The notes below the pieces were generated by a model. The model was not told the DNA's origin. It ran no database searches and was given only the letters and a program-made list of their open reading frames with translations. Both the position numbers and the translations under genes were made by a program. Positions 45,854 through 53,352 of a stretch of DNA of 64,000 nucleotides are shown piece after piece. Source of the DNA: SG8-30 sp964406445 (GTDB lineage Bacteria > Pseudomonadota > Gammaproteobacteria > Steroidobacterales > Steroidobacteraceae); contig CAYORU010000006.1 in NCBI GenBank assembly GCA_964406445.1, positions 62,001-126,000 of the forward strand. Direction: 5' to 3'. The stretch's first letter is position 1. Each line of letters opens with the position of its first letter.

Positions 45854-46581
45854 TCGAGGCCTTCCCGCAGGCCGAGCACGGCGACGAAGGCCTCCTCGAG
45901 CGTCGCGCCGCCGAAGCGGGCCTGCAGCTCGGCCGGAGTGCCGGAGCCGGCCACCCGGCCGTGGTCGACGATCACGATCTCGTCGCAGAGCGCCGCCACT
46001 TCCTGCATCACGTGGCTCGAGAACAGCACGCAGTGGCCGGCGTTCCTCAGGCCGAGGATGAGCTCCCGCAGCGCGCGCGTGGCCATGACGTCGAGGCCGT
46101 TGGTGGGCTCGTCGAGGATGACCGTCGGCGGCGAATGCACGAGCGCGCGAGCGAGGGCGACCTTGGTCCGCTGGCCTTGCGAGAAGCCCTTGGCGCGACG
46201 GTCGGCGAACTCGCCCATGCCGAGCTGGTCGACGAGCGCGTCCACGCGCCGCGCCAGCGCCGCGCCTTTCATGCCGTGCAGCTCGCCGAAGTAGCGGACG
46301 TTCTCGCGCGCCGTGAGCTGCGGATAGATCCCCGCGGCATGCGGCAGCACGCCGATGCGCCGGCGCACGCCGAGCGGATCGGCGGCGACGTCGAGGCCGT
46401 CCACCGCCGCGCGCCCGGCATCGGCGCCGAGCACGGTGTAGAGGATCCTCAGGGTCGTGGACTTGCCGGCGCCGTTCGGGCCCAGCAGGCCCGTGATGCG
46501 TCCGTCCCCGGCGCGGAAGCTCACGTCGCGCACCGCCTCGACCGCGCCGAAGCGCTTGACCAGGTTTTCCACCTCGATCAC
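45850..46581 (-). CDS. ABC transporter ATP-binding protein (NatA-like)
   Basis: This 243-residue ATPase has Walker A GPNGAGKSTTLRIL, the Q loop at GVLPHAAGIY, the signature FSQGQRTKVALARAL and Walker B PTVILDEPTNGLD. It is a NatA/CcmA-type partner of the permease downstream. The start is GTG at 46581, overlapping the hydrolase stop (GTGA). The signature reads FSQGQ instead of LSGGQ, a variant seen in NatA proteins. Confidence 0.93.
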   Translation of the reverse strand: MIEVENLVKRFGAVEAVRDVSFRAGDGRITGLLGPNGAGKSTTLRILYTVLGADAGRAAVDGLDVAADPLGVRRRIGVLPHAAGIYPQLTARENVRYFGELHGMKGAALARRVDALVDQLGMGEFADRRAKGFSQGQRTKVALARALVHSPPTVILDEPTNGLDVMATRALRELILGLRNAGHCVLFSSHVMQEVAALCDEIVIVDHGRVAGSGTPAELQARFGGATLEEAFVAVLGLREGLE

Positions 46582-48056
46582 GGGGCGCCGCCGTTGAATC
46601 CGAGGAAGAAGGGCGGCGGCCCGACCTCCTCGACACAGGCGGCATCCAGGCCGCGGGCGGTCCCGGCCTCGAGGAAGCGCCGCAGCAGGCGCTGCGCGCA
46701 GGCGAGCCCGAGCTGCAGGTGGCCCTGGCCCTCGAACACGACGTGCAGGTGGTCGCGGAAGCCGGCGGCCGCCGCCGCTCCGTAGCCAGGCGGCGTGACG
46801 GGATCGAGGCTGCCCGACAGCACGAGGGCCGGCATGTCCGAGGCGAGCGGCGCGCGCAGGTCGTCGTCCAGCACGCCGCGCGGCCAGACGGAGCACATCG
46901 CCGCCAGGCCATCGAGCAGTTCGCCGCCGAGGTAGCTGTGGCCGAGCGCCTGCCGGTCGATGCCCGCCTCCTCCACGAACGGCAGGTCCTCCGTGCAGAC
47001 GACCGAGTTGTGCATTCCATGGGCGATGCTGTCGTCGAGCGCCTCGCCCACCATCTCGGCCTGCGCGGCGAGCGGGGCGAGATTGCCGCGGGCCTCGGCC
47101 TCGTGGATGAGCAGCGGCAGCAGGCTCGCGGTCTGCGCGGAGTAGGACAGCAGCCTGACGGCGAGCGCGAGGTGGCTGCGTGCGAACGCGAGCCGTTTCT
47201 GCTCGCCGCTCACCGGGTCGGCCAGGCCGACGTCCACCGGCCCGCGGGCGAGGCGTTCGCGCAGGGAATCGAACAGCGTGTCGAGGTTCCCGAAGCGCGC
47301 CGCGCAGGCGGCCTCGCCTGCGCAGCGCGCGAAGCCGGCCCTGAGCGCGGCCTCCGCGTCGAGCGCCATGCCCGGGCCCAGCGCGAGTCCCGGCGGCACC
47401 GAGGAGTCGAGCACGACGCTGCGGGTGCGCGCCGGGTAGCGCCGCGCGTAGTGCTGGGCGACGCGCGTGCCGTAGGAGCCGCCGTAGAGGTTGATCCGGG
47501 CGTAGCCCAGCGCGGCGCGGACCGCGTCGAGATCGCGCACCGCGAGACTGGTCGTGTAGAAGCGCGGGTCGCCGGGCAGCTTCGCGAGACAGTCCGTGGC
47601 GAGGGCCGCGAGCGCCTCCGGCGGCAGTTCCGGCTCGGCCCACGCGTCCTCGGGGATATCGCAGGCCAGCCGGTTGGAGCCGCCGGTGCCGCGTTGATCC
47701 ACGAGCACCAGGTCGCGGGTGCGGCGCACGCCGGAGAGTGCGGGCAGCAGCGGGACGAAGGCGTCGCGCGCAGCCTGGCCGGGGCCGCCGGCCAGCAGGA
47801 ACAAGGGGTCCGGCTCGGCACGCGTGCTGATCGCGGGGATCACCGCCACGGCGAGCCTGATGCGCCTGCCGCCGGGCGCGGCCGGGTCCTCGGGCACCTC
47901 GAGCGTGCCGCAGCGCGCCGCCACGGATCCGGCGCCCTGCGGGTGCTCGAGCCGGCAGGGCTCGAGCGCGATCCGCGGCCCGTTCGCCGTCGCGGGGCCG
48001 GCGAGCAGCGCAACGAACGCGGCGGCGGCCAGCCGGTGTGCAAGGTCGCGGACCAT
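46578..48056 (-). CDS. Secreted alpha/beta hydrolase with TAP-like C-terminus
   Basis: This 492-residue protein has a signal peptide (to about residue 25). The hydrolase fold has the oxyanion region LLAGGPGQAARD, the nucleophile Ser in YGGSYGTRVAQHYARRYP, Asp in SGSLDPVTPP, and His in GQGHLQLGL. It resembles tripeptidyl aminopeptidases and proline iminopeptidases of the S33/TAP group, so a periplasmic peptidase is likely. It is coupled to natA and natB by four-base overlaps, so the three genes form one operon. Confidence 0.88.
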   Translation of the reverse strand: MVRDLAHRLAAAAFVALLAGPATANGPRIALEPCRLEHPQGAGSVAARCGTLEVPEDPAAPGGRRIRLAVAVIPAISTRAEPDPLFLLAGGPGQAARDAFVPLLPALSGVRRTRDLVLVDQRGTGGSNRLACDIPEDAWAEPELPPEALAALATDCLAKLPGDPRFYTTSLAVRDLDAVRAALGYARINLYGGSYGTRVAQHYARRYPARTRSVVLDSSVPPGLALGPGMALDAEAALRAGFARCAGEAACAARFGNLDTLFDSLRERLARGPVDVGLADPVSGEQKRLAFARSHLALAVRLLSYSAQTASLLPLLIHEAEARGNLAPLAAQAEMVGEALDDSIAHGMHNSVVCTEDLPFVEEAGIDRQALGHSYLGGELLDGLAAMCSVWPRGVLDDDLRAPLASDMPALVLSGSLDPVTPPGYGAAAAAGFRDHLHVVFEGQGHLQLGLACAQRLLRRFLEAGTARGLDAACVEEVGPPPFFLGFNGGAP

Positions 48057-48113
48057 TCCCTGGCGATGCCTCCTCGGGGCGAGGGCAGGGCCGGCGCGCG
48101 GCCGGCGGCGCGC

Positions 48114-48119
48114 TAGAAT
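48114..48119 (+). promoter_or_regulatory. Putative -10 box of mnmG
   Basis: TAGAAT in the context GCTAGAATGCC is a good -10 element. It overlaps the in-frame ATG at 48118, which argues that translation starts further downstream. No clear -35 is seen. Confidence 0.45.
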
Positions 48120-48147
48120 GCCATGCCTTGTGCGGGTTGGAACCAGC

Positions 48148-50037
48148 TTGAAGGACTACGACGTCATCGTCATCGGCGGCGGCCATGCCGGCACCGAGGC
48201 GGCGCTCGCCGCGGCGCGGCTGGGTGCGCACACCCTGCTCGTGACCCAGAGCATCGAGGCGCTCGGCCAGATGAGCTGCAACCCGGCCATCGGCGGGATC
48301 GGCAAGGGCCACCTCGTGCGCGAGATCGACGCGCTCGGCGGCGCCATGGCGCGGGCCGCGGACCTGGCCGGCATCCAGTTCCGCACGCTGAACGCCAGCA
48401 AGGGCCCGGCGGTGCGCGCGACCCGCGCGCAGGCCGACCGCCAGCTCTACCGGCGCGCGATCCGCGCGATGCTCGAGTCGCAGCCGGGCCTGGAGTTGTT
48501 CCAGCAGGAGGTCGCCGACATCGTCGTCGAGGGCGGCCGGGCGCGCCGCGTCGTCACCCGCTCCGGCGTCGCCTTCGCCGCGCGCAGCGTGGTGCTGACC
48601 GCCGGCACCTTCCTCGCCGGGCGCATCCACGTGGGCCTCGACAGCCACGCGGGCGGCCGCGCCGGCGACCCCGCCTCCGACCGGCTGTCCGCGCGCCTGC
48701 GCGAGCTGCCGCTGCGGGTCGGCCGGCTCAAGACCGGCACGCCGCCGCGCCTCGACGGACGCACGCTCGACTACTCGGTGATGCGCGAGCAGCCGGGCGA
48801 CGAGCCGCGGCCCGTGTTCTCCTTCCTCGGCCGCGACTCGGACCACCCGCGGCAGCTGCCCTGCCACATCACCGCGACCAACGAGCGCACCCACGAGATC
48901 ATCCGCGCGGCGACCGACCGCTCGCCGATGTTCACCGGCGTCATCGAGGGCGTGGGCCCGCGCTACTGTCCCTCCGTCGAGGACAAGGTCGTGCGCTTCG
49001 CCGAGCGCGGCGCGCACCAGGTGTTCGTCGAGCCCGAGGGCCTCGACACGCGCGAGGTCTACCCGAACGGCATCTCGACCAGCCTGCCCTACGACGTGCA
49101 GCTGGAGTTCGTCCGGAGCATCCGCGGCTTCGAGCGCGCCCACGTCACGCGGCCGGGCTATGCCATCGAGTACGACTACTTCGACCCGCGCGACCTGCAC
49201 TACAGCCTCGAGTCGCGCCACGTCGCCGGGCTGTGGTTCGCCGGCCAGGTCAACGGCACGACCGGCTACGAGGAGGCCGCGGCGCAGGGCCTGCTCGCGG
49301 GCATCAACGCGGCGCTCGCGGCGCGCGGCGCCGCGCCCTGGTGGCCGGCGCGCGACGAGGCCTACCTCGGCGTGCTGCTCGACGACCTGATCTGCCGAGG
49401 CGTCACCGAGCCCTACCGCATGTTCACCAGCCGGGCCGAGCACCGGCTGCTGCTGCGCGAGGACAACGCGGACCTGCGCCTCACGCCGAAGGGCCGGGAG
49501 CTGGGCCTCGTCGACGACGCGCGATGGGCGTTCTTCTGCGCCAAGCGCGAGGCCACCGGGCGCGAGCTCGCGCGCCTCGGCGACCGTGTCGTCCGTCCCG
49601 GCGACCTCGCCGGCGAGGTCGCCGGGCGCGTGCTCGGCGGGCCGCTCGGGCGCGAGCAGCGCGCGCTCGAGCTGCTGCGGCGCCCGGGCGTCGACTACGA
49701 GGCGCTGTGCTCGCTGCCCGTCGTCGGGCCGCCGGAGTTCCTCGAGGATCCGCGGCTCGCCGGACAGGTCGCGCTGCAGGTGGACGTGCAGGCGAAGTAC
49801 GCGGGGTACATCGAGCGCCAGCAGGTCGAGATCGAGCGGCAGCGGCGCAGCGAAGGGCTGCCGCTGCCGGCCGACCTGGACTACGGGCAGGTCGCGGGGC
49901 TTTCGAACGAGGCGCGCGAGCGGCTCGTCGCCGCGCGTCCGCTGTCCGTCGGCCAGGCGGCACGCCTGCCGGGCATCACGCCTGCCACGATCTCGCTGCT
50001 GCTCATCCACCTGAAGAAGCGGTCGCGGGCCGCCTGA
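48148..50037 (+). CDS. mnmG: tRNA uridine 5-carboxymethylaminomethyl modification enzyme MnmG (GidA)
   Basis: This FAD enzyme acts with MnmE on U34 of tRNA. From TTG at 48148 the protein is 629 residues, the length of E. coli MnmG, and begins KDYDVIVIGGGHAGTEAALA. The catalytic Cys motif (SCNPAIGGIGKGHLV), NASKGPAVRATRAQADR and the C-terminal GLSNEARERLVAARPLSVGQ AARLPGITPATISLLLIHLKK fit. An ATG at 48118 would add ten residues but lies within a -10 box. The gene is not followed by rsmG or parAB, unlike in many relatives. Confidence 0.95.
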   Translation: MKDYDVIVIGGGHAGTEAALAAARLGAHTLLVTQSIEALGQMSCNPAIGGIGKGHLVREIDALGGAMARAADLAGIQFRTLNASKGPAVRATRAQADRQLYRRAIRAMLESQPGLELFQQEVADIVVEGGRARRVVTRSGVAFAARSVVLTAGTFLAGRIHVGLDSHAGGRAGDPASDRLSARLRELPLRVGRLKTGTPPRLDGRTLDYSVMREQPGDEPRPVFSFLGRDSDHPRQLPCHITATNERTHEIIRAATDRSPMFTGVIEGVGPRYCPSVEDKVVRFAERGAHQVFVEPEGLDTREVYPNGISTSLPYDVQLEFVRSIRGFERAHVTRPGYAIEYDYFDPRDLHYSLESRHVAGLWFAGQVNGTTGYEEAAAQGLLAGINAALAARGAAPWWPARDEAYLGVLLDDLICRGVTEPYRMFTSRAEHRLLLREDNADLRLTPKGRELGLVDDARWAFFCAKREATGRELARLGDRVVRPGDLAGEVAGRVLGGPLGREQRALELLRRPGVDYEALCSLPVVGPPEFLEDPRLAGQVALQVDVQAKYAGYIERQQVEIERQRRSEGLPLPADLDYGQVAGLSNEARERLVAARPLSVGQAARLPGITPATISLLLIHLKKRSRAA

Positions 50038-50060
50038 CGGTCCGCAGGGGGACAGGCACC

Positions 50061-51026
50061 ATGAGGAAGATCCTTGCGCCCTTGCTCGCAGCGGCGACGC
50101 TCGCGGCGACGGCGACGGCGACGGCGACGGCCGCCGCCGCCACGGCGCTCGACGACTACCTGCGGCTGCAGCTCGGCAGCTGGACCTCTGAATCGCAGGC
50201 GGCGCTGGACCAGCGCTACGGCACCGCGGTGTGGCACCTCGCGGAGATCTGGCGGGACCCGGCCTCGGCGGAGCGCTGGATCTACGCCGAGAGCTGGATG
50301 AAAGGCGCCGGGCAGCCCTATATGCAGCGCGTCACGCAGCTGACCCTGCAACCTGACGGCTCGATCCTCGCGCGCCGCTACGCGATTCCGGAGCCGGCGC
50401 GCTTCGTCGGCGCCTGGCGCGAGCCGGAGCGGTTCACGGCGCTCGCGCCGGCGGAGCTCGAGGAGCTCGCCGGCTGCGAGGTGACGCTGGTGCGGGCTGG
50501 CCGCGACCGCTTCGAGGGCGGCACGCAGGCTGCACGCTGCGCGAACGGCTACAAGGGCGCGGCCTACGCGGTCTCGCAGTCGCTGCTCACTCCGACCGAG
50601 ATGACCAACTGGGACCGTGGCTTCGCGGCGGATGGCGAGCTGCGCTGGGGCCCGGCGACCGGCGGCTACAGGTTCCGGCGCGTGGACGAGGTGAACGCCT
50701 GCGCGAAGCCCGTGCGCCTGCTGGTCTTCGGCGAGATCGACGATCGTGGCGCGTTCGCGGGCTACGCGCGCGCGCTCGCCGCGTCCGGGCTCTACGCCCG
50801 CTTCGGCGGCGAATACGAGGCCATCACGCCGGCGGCAGCGGTGCTGGAGGGCGACCCGCCCCCGAAGCGCGGCGTGGTGATCTCCCGCTGGCCCTGCCTC
50901 GCGGCGGTGCAGGCGTTCTGGGACTCGCCCGAGTACCGCGAGATCGTCAAGCTGCGCGAGGGCAACTCGCGCTTCGAGGTGCTGGTGCTGCCGACGCCGC
51001 CGGTGCCCGCGCCCACCCGGCCCTGA
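50061..51026 (+). CDS. CpeT/CpcT-like and DUF1330 fusion protein, exported
   Basis: This 321-residue protein has a signal peptide with a low-complexity Ala/Thr run encoded by tandem ACGGCG repeats (about 50105-50131). Residues about 33-205 match CpeT/CpcT (DUF1001: LGSWTSESQAALD, YAESWMKGAGQPYMQRVTQL, GCEVTLVRAGRDRFEGGTQA), the fold of phycobiliprotein lyases. Residues about 210-312 match DUF1330 (LLVFGEIDDRGAFAGYARAL, VLEGDPPPKRGVVISRWPCLA, SPEYREIVKLREGNSRFEVL). No phycobilisome genes are present, so a lyase role is unlikely. I know no function for the fusion. Confidence 0.8.
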   Translation: MRKILAPLLAAATLAATATATATAAAATALDDYLRLQLGSWTSESQAALDQRYGTAVWHLAEIWRDPASAERWIYAESWMKGAGQPYMQRVTQLTLQPDGSILARRYAIPEPARFVGAWREPERFTALAPAELEELAGCEVTLVRAGRDRFEGGTQAARCANGYKGAAYAVSQSLLTPTEMTNWDRGFAADGELRWGPATGGYRFRRVDEVNACAKPVRLLVFGEIDDRGAFAGYARALAASGLYARFGGEYEAITPAAAVLEGDPPPKRGVVISRWPCLAAVQAFWDSPEYREIVKLREGNSRFEVLVLPTPPVPAPTRP

Positions 51027-51046
51027 CCTCGAGCGGAGACACACGC

Positions 51047-51679
51047 ATGTACACCCTCTACTACGCTCCCGGGGCCGCGAGCCTCGCCGTGCACTGGATG
51101 TTGATCGAGATCGGCGCGCCGTTCGAGCTCGCGAAGGTCGACCTCTCGGCCGGCGAGCAGCGCAAGCCGGAGTTCCTGGCGATCAACCCGAACGGCGTGG
51201 TGCCCGCGCTCGTGATCGACGGCAGGCCGGCGGCGGAATGCGCCGCCCTGCTGCTGCTCCTCGCCGAGCGCCACCCCGAGAGCGGCCTCGCGCCGCCGGC
51301 GGGCTCGCCGGCGCGCCTGCCCTACCTGCAGTGGATGGCGCACCTCACCAACACGGTCCAGCCGGCGTTCCGGCAATGGTTCTTCGCCGCGGGCCCGGCC
51401 GGCGAGGAGAACGCGGAGCGCGTGAAGGCGAGCACGCGGCTGCTGATCGAGGCCGGCTGGGACCGGGTCGATGCCTGGCTCGCGTCGAACGGTCCCTACA
51501 TGGCCGGCGATCGCGTCACCGCCACCGACTTCATGGCGACCATGCTGATGCGCTGGTCGCGCAACATGCCGAAGCCGGCGACCGCCTGGCCCGCGATCGC
51601 CGGCTACGTCGCGCGGATGAAGGGCAGGCCGTCCTTCAAGCGGCTCTACGAGGCCGAGGGCCTGACCGAGTGGGCCTGA
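51047..51679 (+). CDS. Glutathione S-transferase family protein
   Basis: This 210-residue protein has an N-terminal thioredoxin-like domain (MYTLYYAPGAASLAVHWMLIE, NPNGVVPALVIDG with the cis-Pro, then the AECAALL glutathione-gamma-glutamyl site) and a C-terminal all-helical domain (about 85-205, with WLASNGPYMAGDRVTATDFM). The Ser in the first loop (AAS) is the likely catalytic residue. The substrate is unknown. It lies 20 bases after the CpeT-DUF1330 gene and five before the OppA-like gene, so a common transcript is possible. Confidence 0.9.
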   Translation: MYTLYYAPGAASLAVHWMLIEIGAPFELAKVDLSAGEQRKPEFLAINPNGVVPALVIDGRPAAECAALLLLLAERHPESGLAPPAGSPARLPYLQWMAHLTNTVQPAFRQWFFAAGPAGEENAERVKASTRLLIEAGWDRVDAWLASNGPYMAGDRVTATDFMATMLMRWSRNMPKPATAWPAIAGYVARMKGRPSFKRLYEAEGLTEWA

Positions 51680-51683
51680 GCTG

Positions 51684-53351
51684 ATGCGGCGGGCACGCTG
51701 GACCGGCGCGGCGCCGATGACGCCGGGCCGGCGGCTCGCGGTGGTCGCGGTGTTCGCGCTCGTCGGCGCCGCGTTCTGGGCGCTGCAGGTCGCGAATCTC
51801 GGCGGCGCCGGCGACGCGGGCCTGCCGCCGCCACAGCTGCTGCGCCTCGAGCGCGGCAACGGCTCCGAGCCCGATTCGCTCGACCCGCAGCTCGCGCGCA
51901 TGGAGTCCTCGCTCACCATCCTGCGCGACGCCTACGAGGGCCTGACCGCCGTCGCCCCCGACGGCGGCGTCGCGGCCGGCGTCGCGGAATCCTGGACCGT
52001 GGACGACGGCGGGCGGCGCTACACCTTCCGCCTGCGCCCGGCGGCGCGCTGGTCGGGCGGCGATCCGGTCACCGCGGCGGATTTCGTCGCGGCCTGGCGG
52101 CGGCTGGTCGACCCCGCCACGGCCTCGCAGTACGCCGCCATGCTCGAGCCCGTCGCCGGCGCGCGAGCCATCCTCGCCGGCCGGGCGCCGGCCTCGGCGC
52201 TCGGCGTCGCGGCGCCCGACGAGCGCACGCTGGTCGTGACGCTCGAGGCGCCGACGGCGCATTTTCTCTCGCTGCTGTCGCACCCGAGCACTTTTCCCGT
52301 GCACCGGCCCACGCTCGCCGCGCGCGGCGCGGATTTCGCGCGCCCGGGCATCGCGGTCACCAACGGCGCGTTCCTGCCCTACGAATGGCAGGTCGGCTCG
52401 CACGTCAGTGCCCGGCGCAACCTCGAGTACCGCGACGCCGCGTCCGTCGCGCTCGACGCGGTCCGCTATCACCACGTGTCCGACCCGGTGGTCGAGCTGA
52501 CCCGCTTCCGCGGCGGTGAGCTCGACGTCACCTACACGCTGCCGCCCGGCGAGGCGGCGCGCCGGCTGAAGGCGGGCGGCCTGGGCCTGCACGTGGCGCC
52601 GCAGCTCGGCGTCTACTACTACGGACTCGCGCTCGACCGGCCACCGTTCGACGCGGGGCCGGCGATCCGCCGGGCGCTCGCGATGGCGATCGACCGGCGC
52701 ATCCTGGCGGAGCGCGTGCTCGGCGACGGCGAGATCCCGGCCTGGGGCTGGGTGCCGCCGGGCGTTGCGGGCTACGAGCCGGCGCGCTTCGATTGGGCCG
52801 GCTGGTCCGACGAGCAGAGACTGGCGGAGGCGCGCCGGCTGTACCGCGAGGCCGGCTACTCGGCCGAGCGGCCGCTGTCCTTCGAGCTGCGCTTCAACAA
52901 GAGCCCGCTGCACGACCGGCTCGCCATCGCGGTCGCGGCGATGTGGAAGGAGGCCCTCGGCGTCGAGACGCGCCTCGTGGCCGAGGAATTCAGGGTGCTG
53001 CGCCACAGCATCGACGCGCGCAACGTGCAGGCGTTCCGCGGCAGCTGGGTGGCCGACTACAACGACGCGCATTCCTTCCTGCAGGTGCTGGAGGGAGGCT
53101 TCGGCATCAACCTGCCGCGCTATGCGAGCGCGGAGTACGACGCGCTGCTTGCCCGCTCGCGCGCCGAGACGGATCCGGTGACCCGCGCCAGGCTGCTGGC
53201 CGAGGCGGAGCGGGTGATGCTCGGCGACGTACCGCTCATTCCGCTGTTCTTCTACGTCTCCAAGAAGCTGGTCGCGGAGCGCGTCGGGGGCTGGTACGAC
53301 AACCCGATGAACGTGACCTACAGCAAGGACCTGGCGCTGAAAGGGCCGTGA
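51684..53351 (+). CDS. Peptide ABC transporter substrate-binding protein (OppA-like), orphan
   Basis: This 555-residue solute-binding protein of family SBP_bac_5 has an N-terminal signal or anchor (RRLAVVAVFALVGAAFWAL), then LERGNGSEPDSLDPQLA, the start typical of OppA, RDAYEGLTAVAPDGGVAAGV and YTFRLRPAARWSGGDPVTAADFVAAWRRLVDP. It has no lipobox that I can see. Permease and ATPase genes are absent nearby. It may serve a distant Opp/Dpp system or act in murein peptide recycling. The start may alternatively be the ATG at 51717. Confidence 0.85.
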   Translation: MRRARWTGAAPMTPGRRLAVVAVFALVGAAFWALQVANLGGAGDAGLPPPQLLRLERGNGSEPDSLDPQLARMESSLTILRDAYEGLTAVAPDGGVAAGVAESWTVDDGGRRYTFRLRPAARWSGGDPVTAADFVAAWRRLVDPATASQYAAMLEPVAGARAILAGRAPASALGVAAPDERTLVVTLEAPTAHFLSLLSHPSTFPVHRPTLAARGADFARPGIAVTNGAFLPYEWQVGSHVSARRNLEYRDAASVALDAVRYHHVSDPVVELTRFRGGELDVTYTLPPGEAARRLKAGGLGLHVAPQLGVYYYGLALDRPPFDAGPAIRRALAMAIDRRILAERVLGDGEIPAWGWVPPGVAGYEPARFDWAGWSDEQRLAEARRLYREAGYSAERPLSFELRFNKSPLHDRLAIAVAAMWKEALGVETRLVAEEFRVLRHSIDARNVQAFRGSWVADYNDAHSFLQVLEGGFGINLPRYASAEYDALLARSRAETDPVTRARLLAEAERVMLGDVPLIPLFFYVSKKLVAERVGGWYDNPMNVTYSKDLALKGP

Positions 53352-53352
53352 C

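Noticed and set aside
48118..48147. ATG start for mnmG
   Set aside because: It overlaps a good -10 box and would give a longer N-terminus than the family; TTG at 48148 gives 629 residues. I hold this loosely.
45850..50010. A 1386-codon minus-strand frame running across the hydrolase and mnmG
   Set aside because: Only its last part (natA, from 46581) is real. The rest is antisense to mnmG or in the wrong frame of the hydrolase gene, with Arg-rich nonsense composition.
50104..50131. Tandem ACGGCG repeat as a minisatellite or regulatory element
   Set aside because: It lies in the signal-peptide coding region and encodes Ala-Thr repeats, a simple codon expansion that needs no other explanation.
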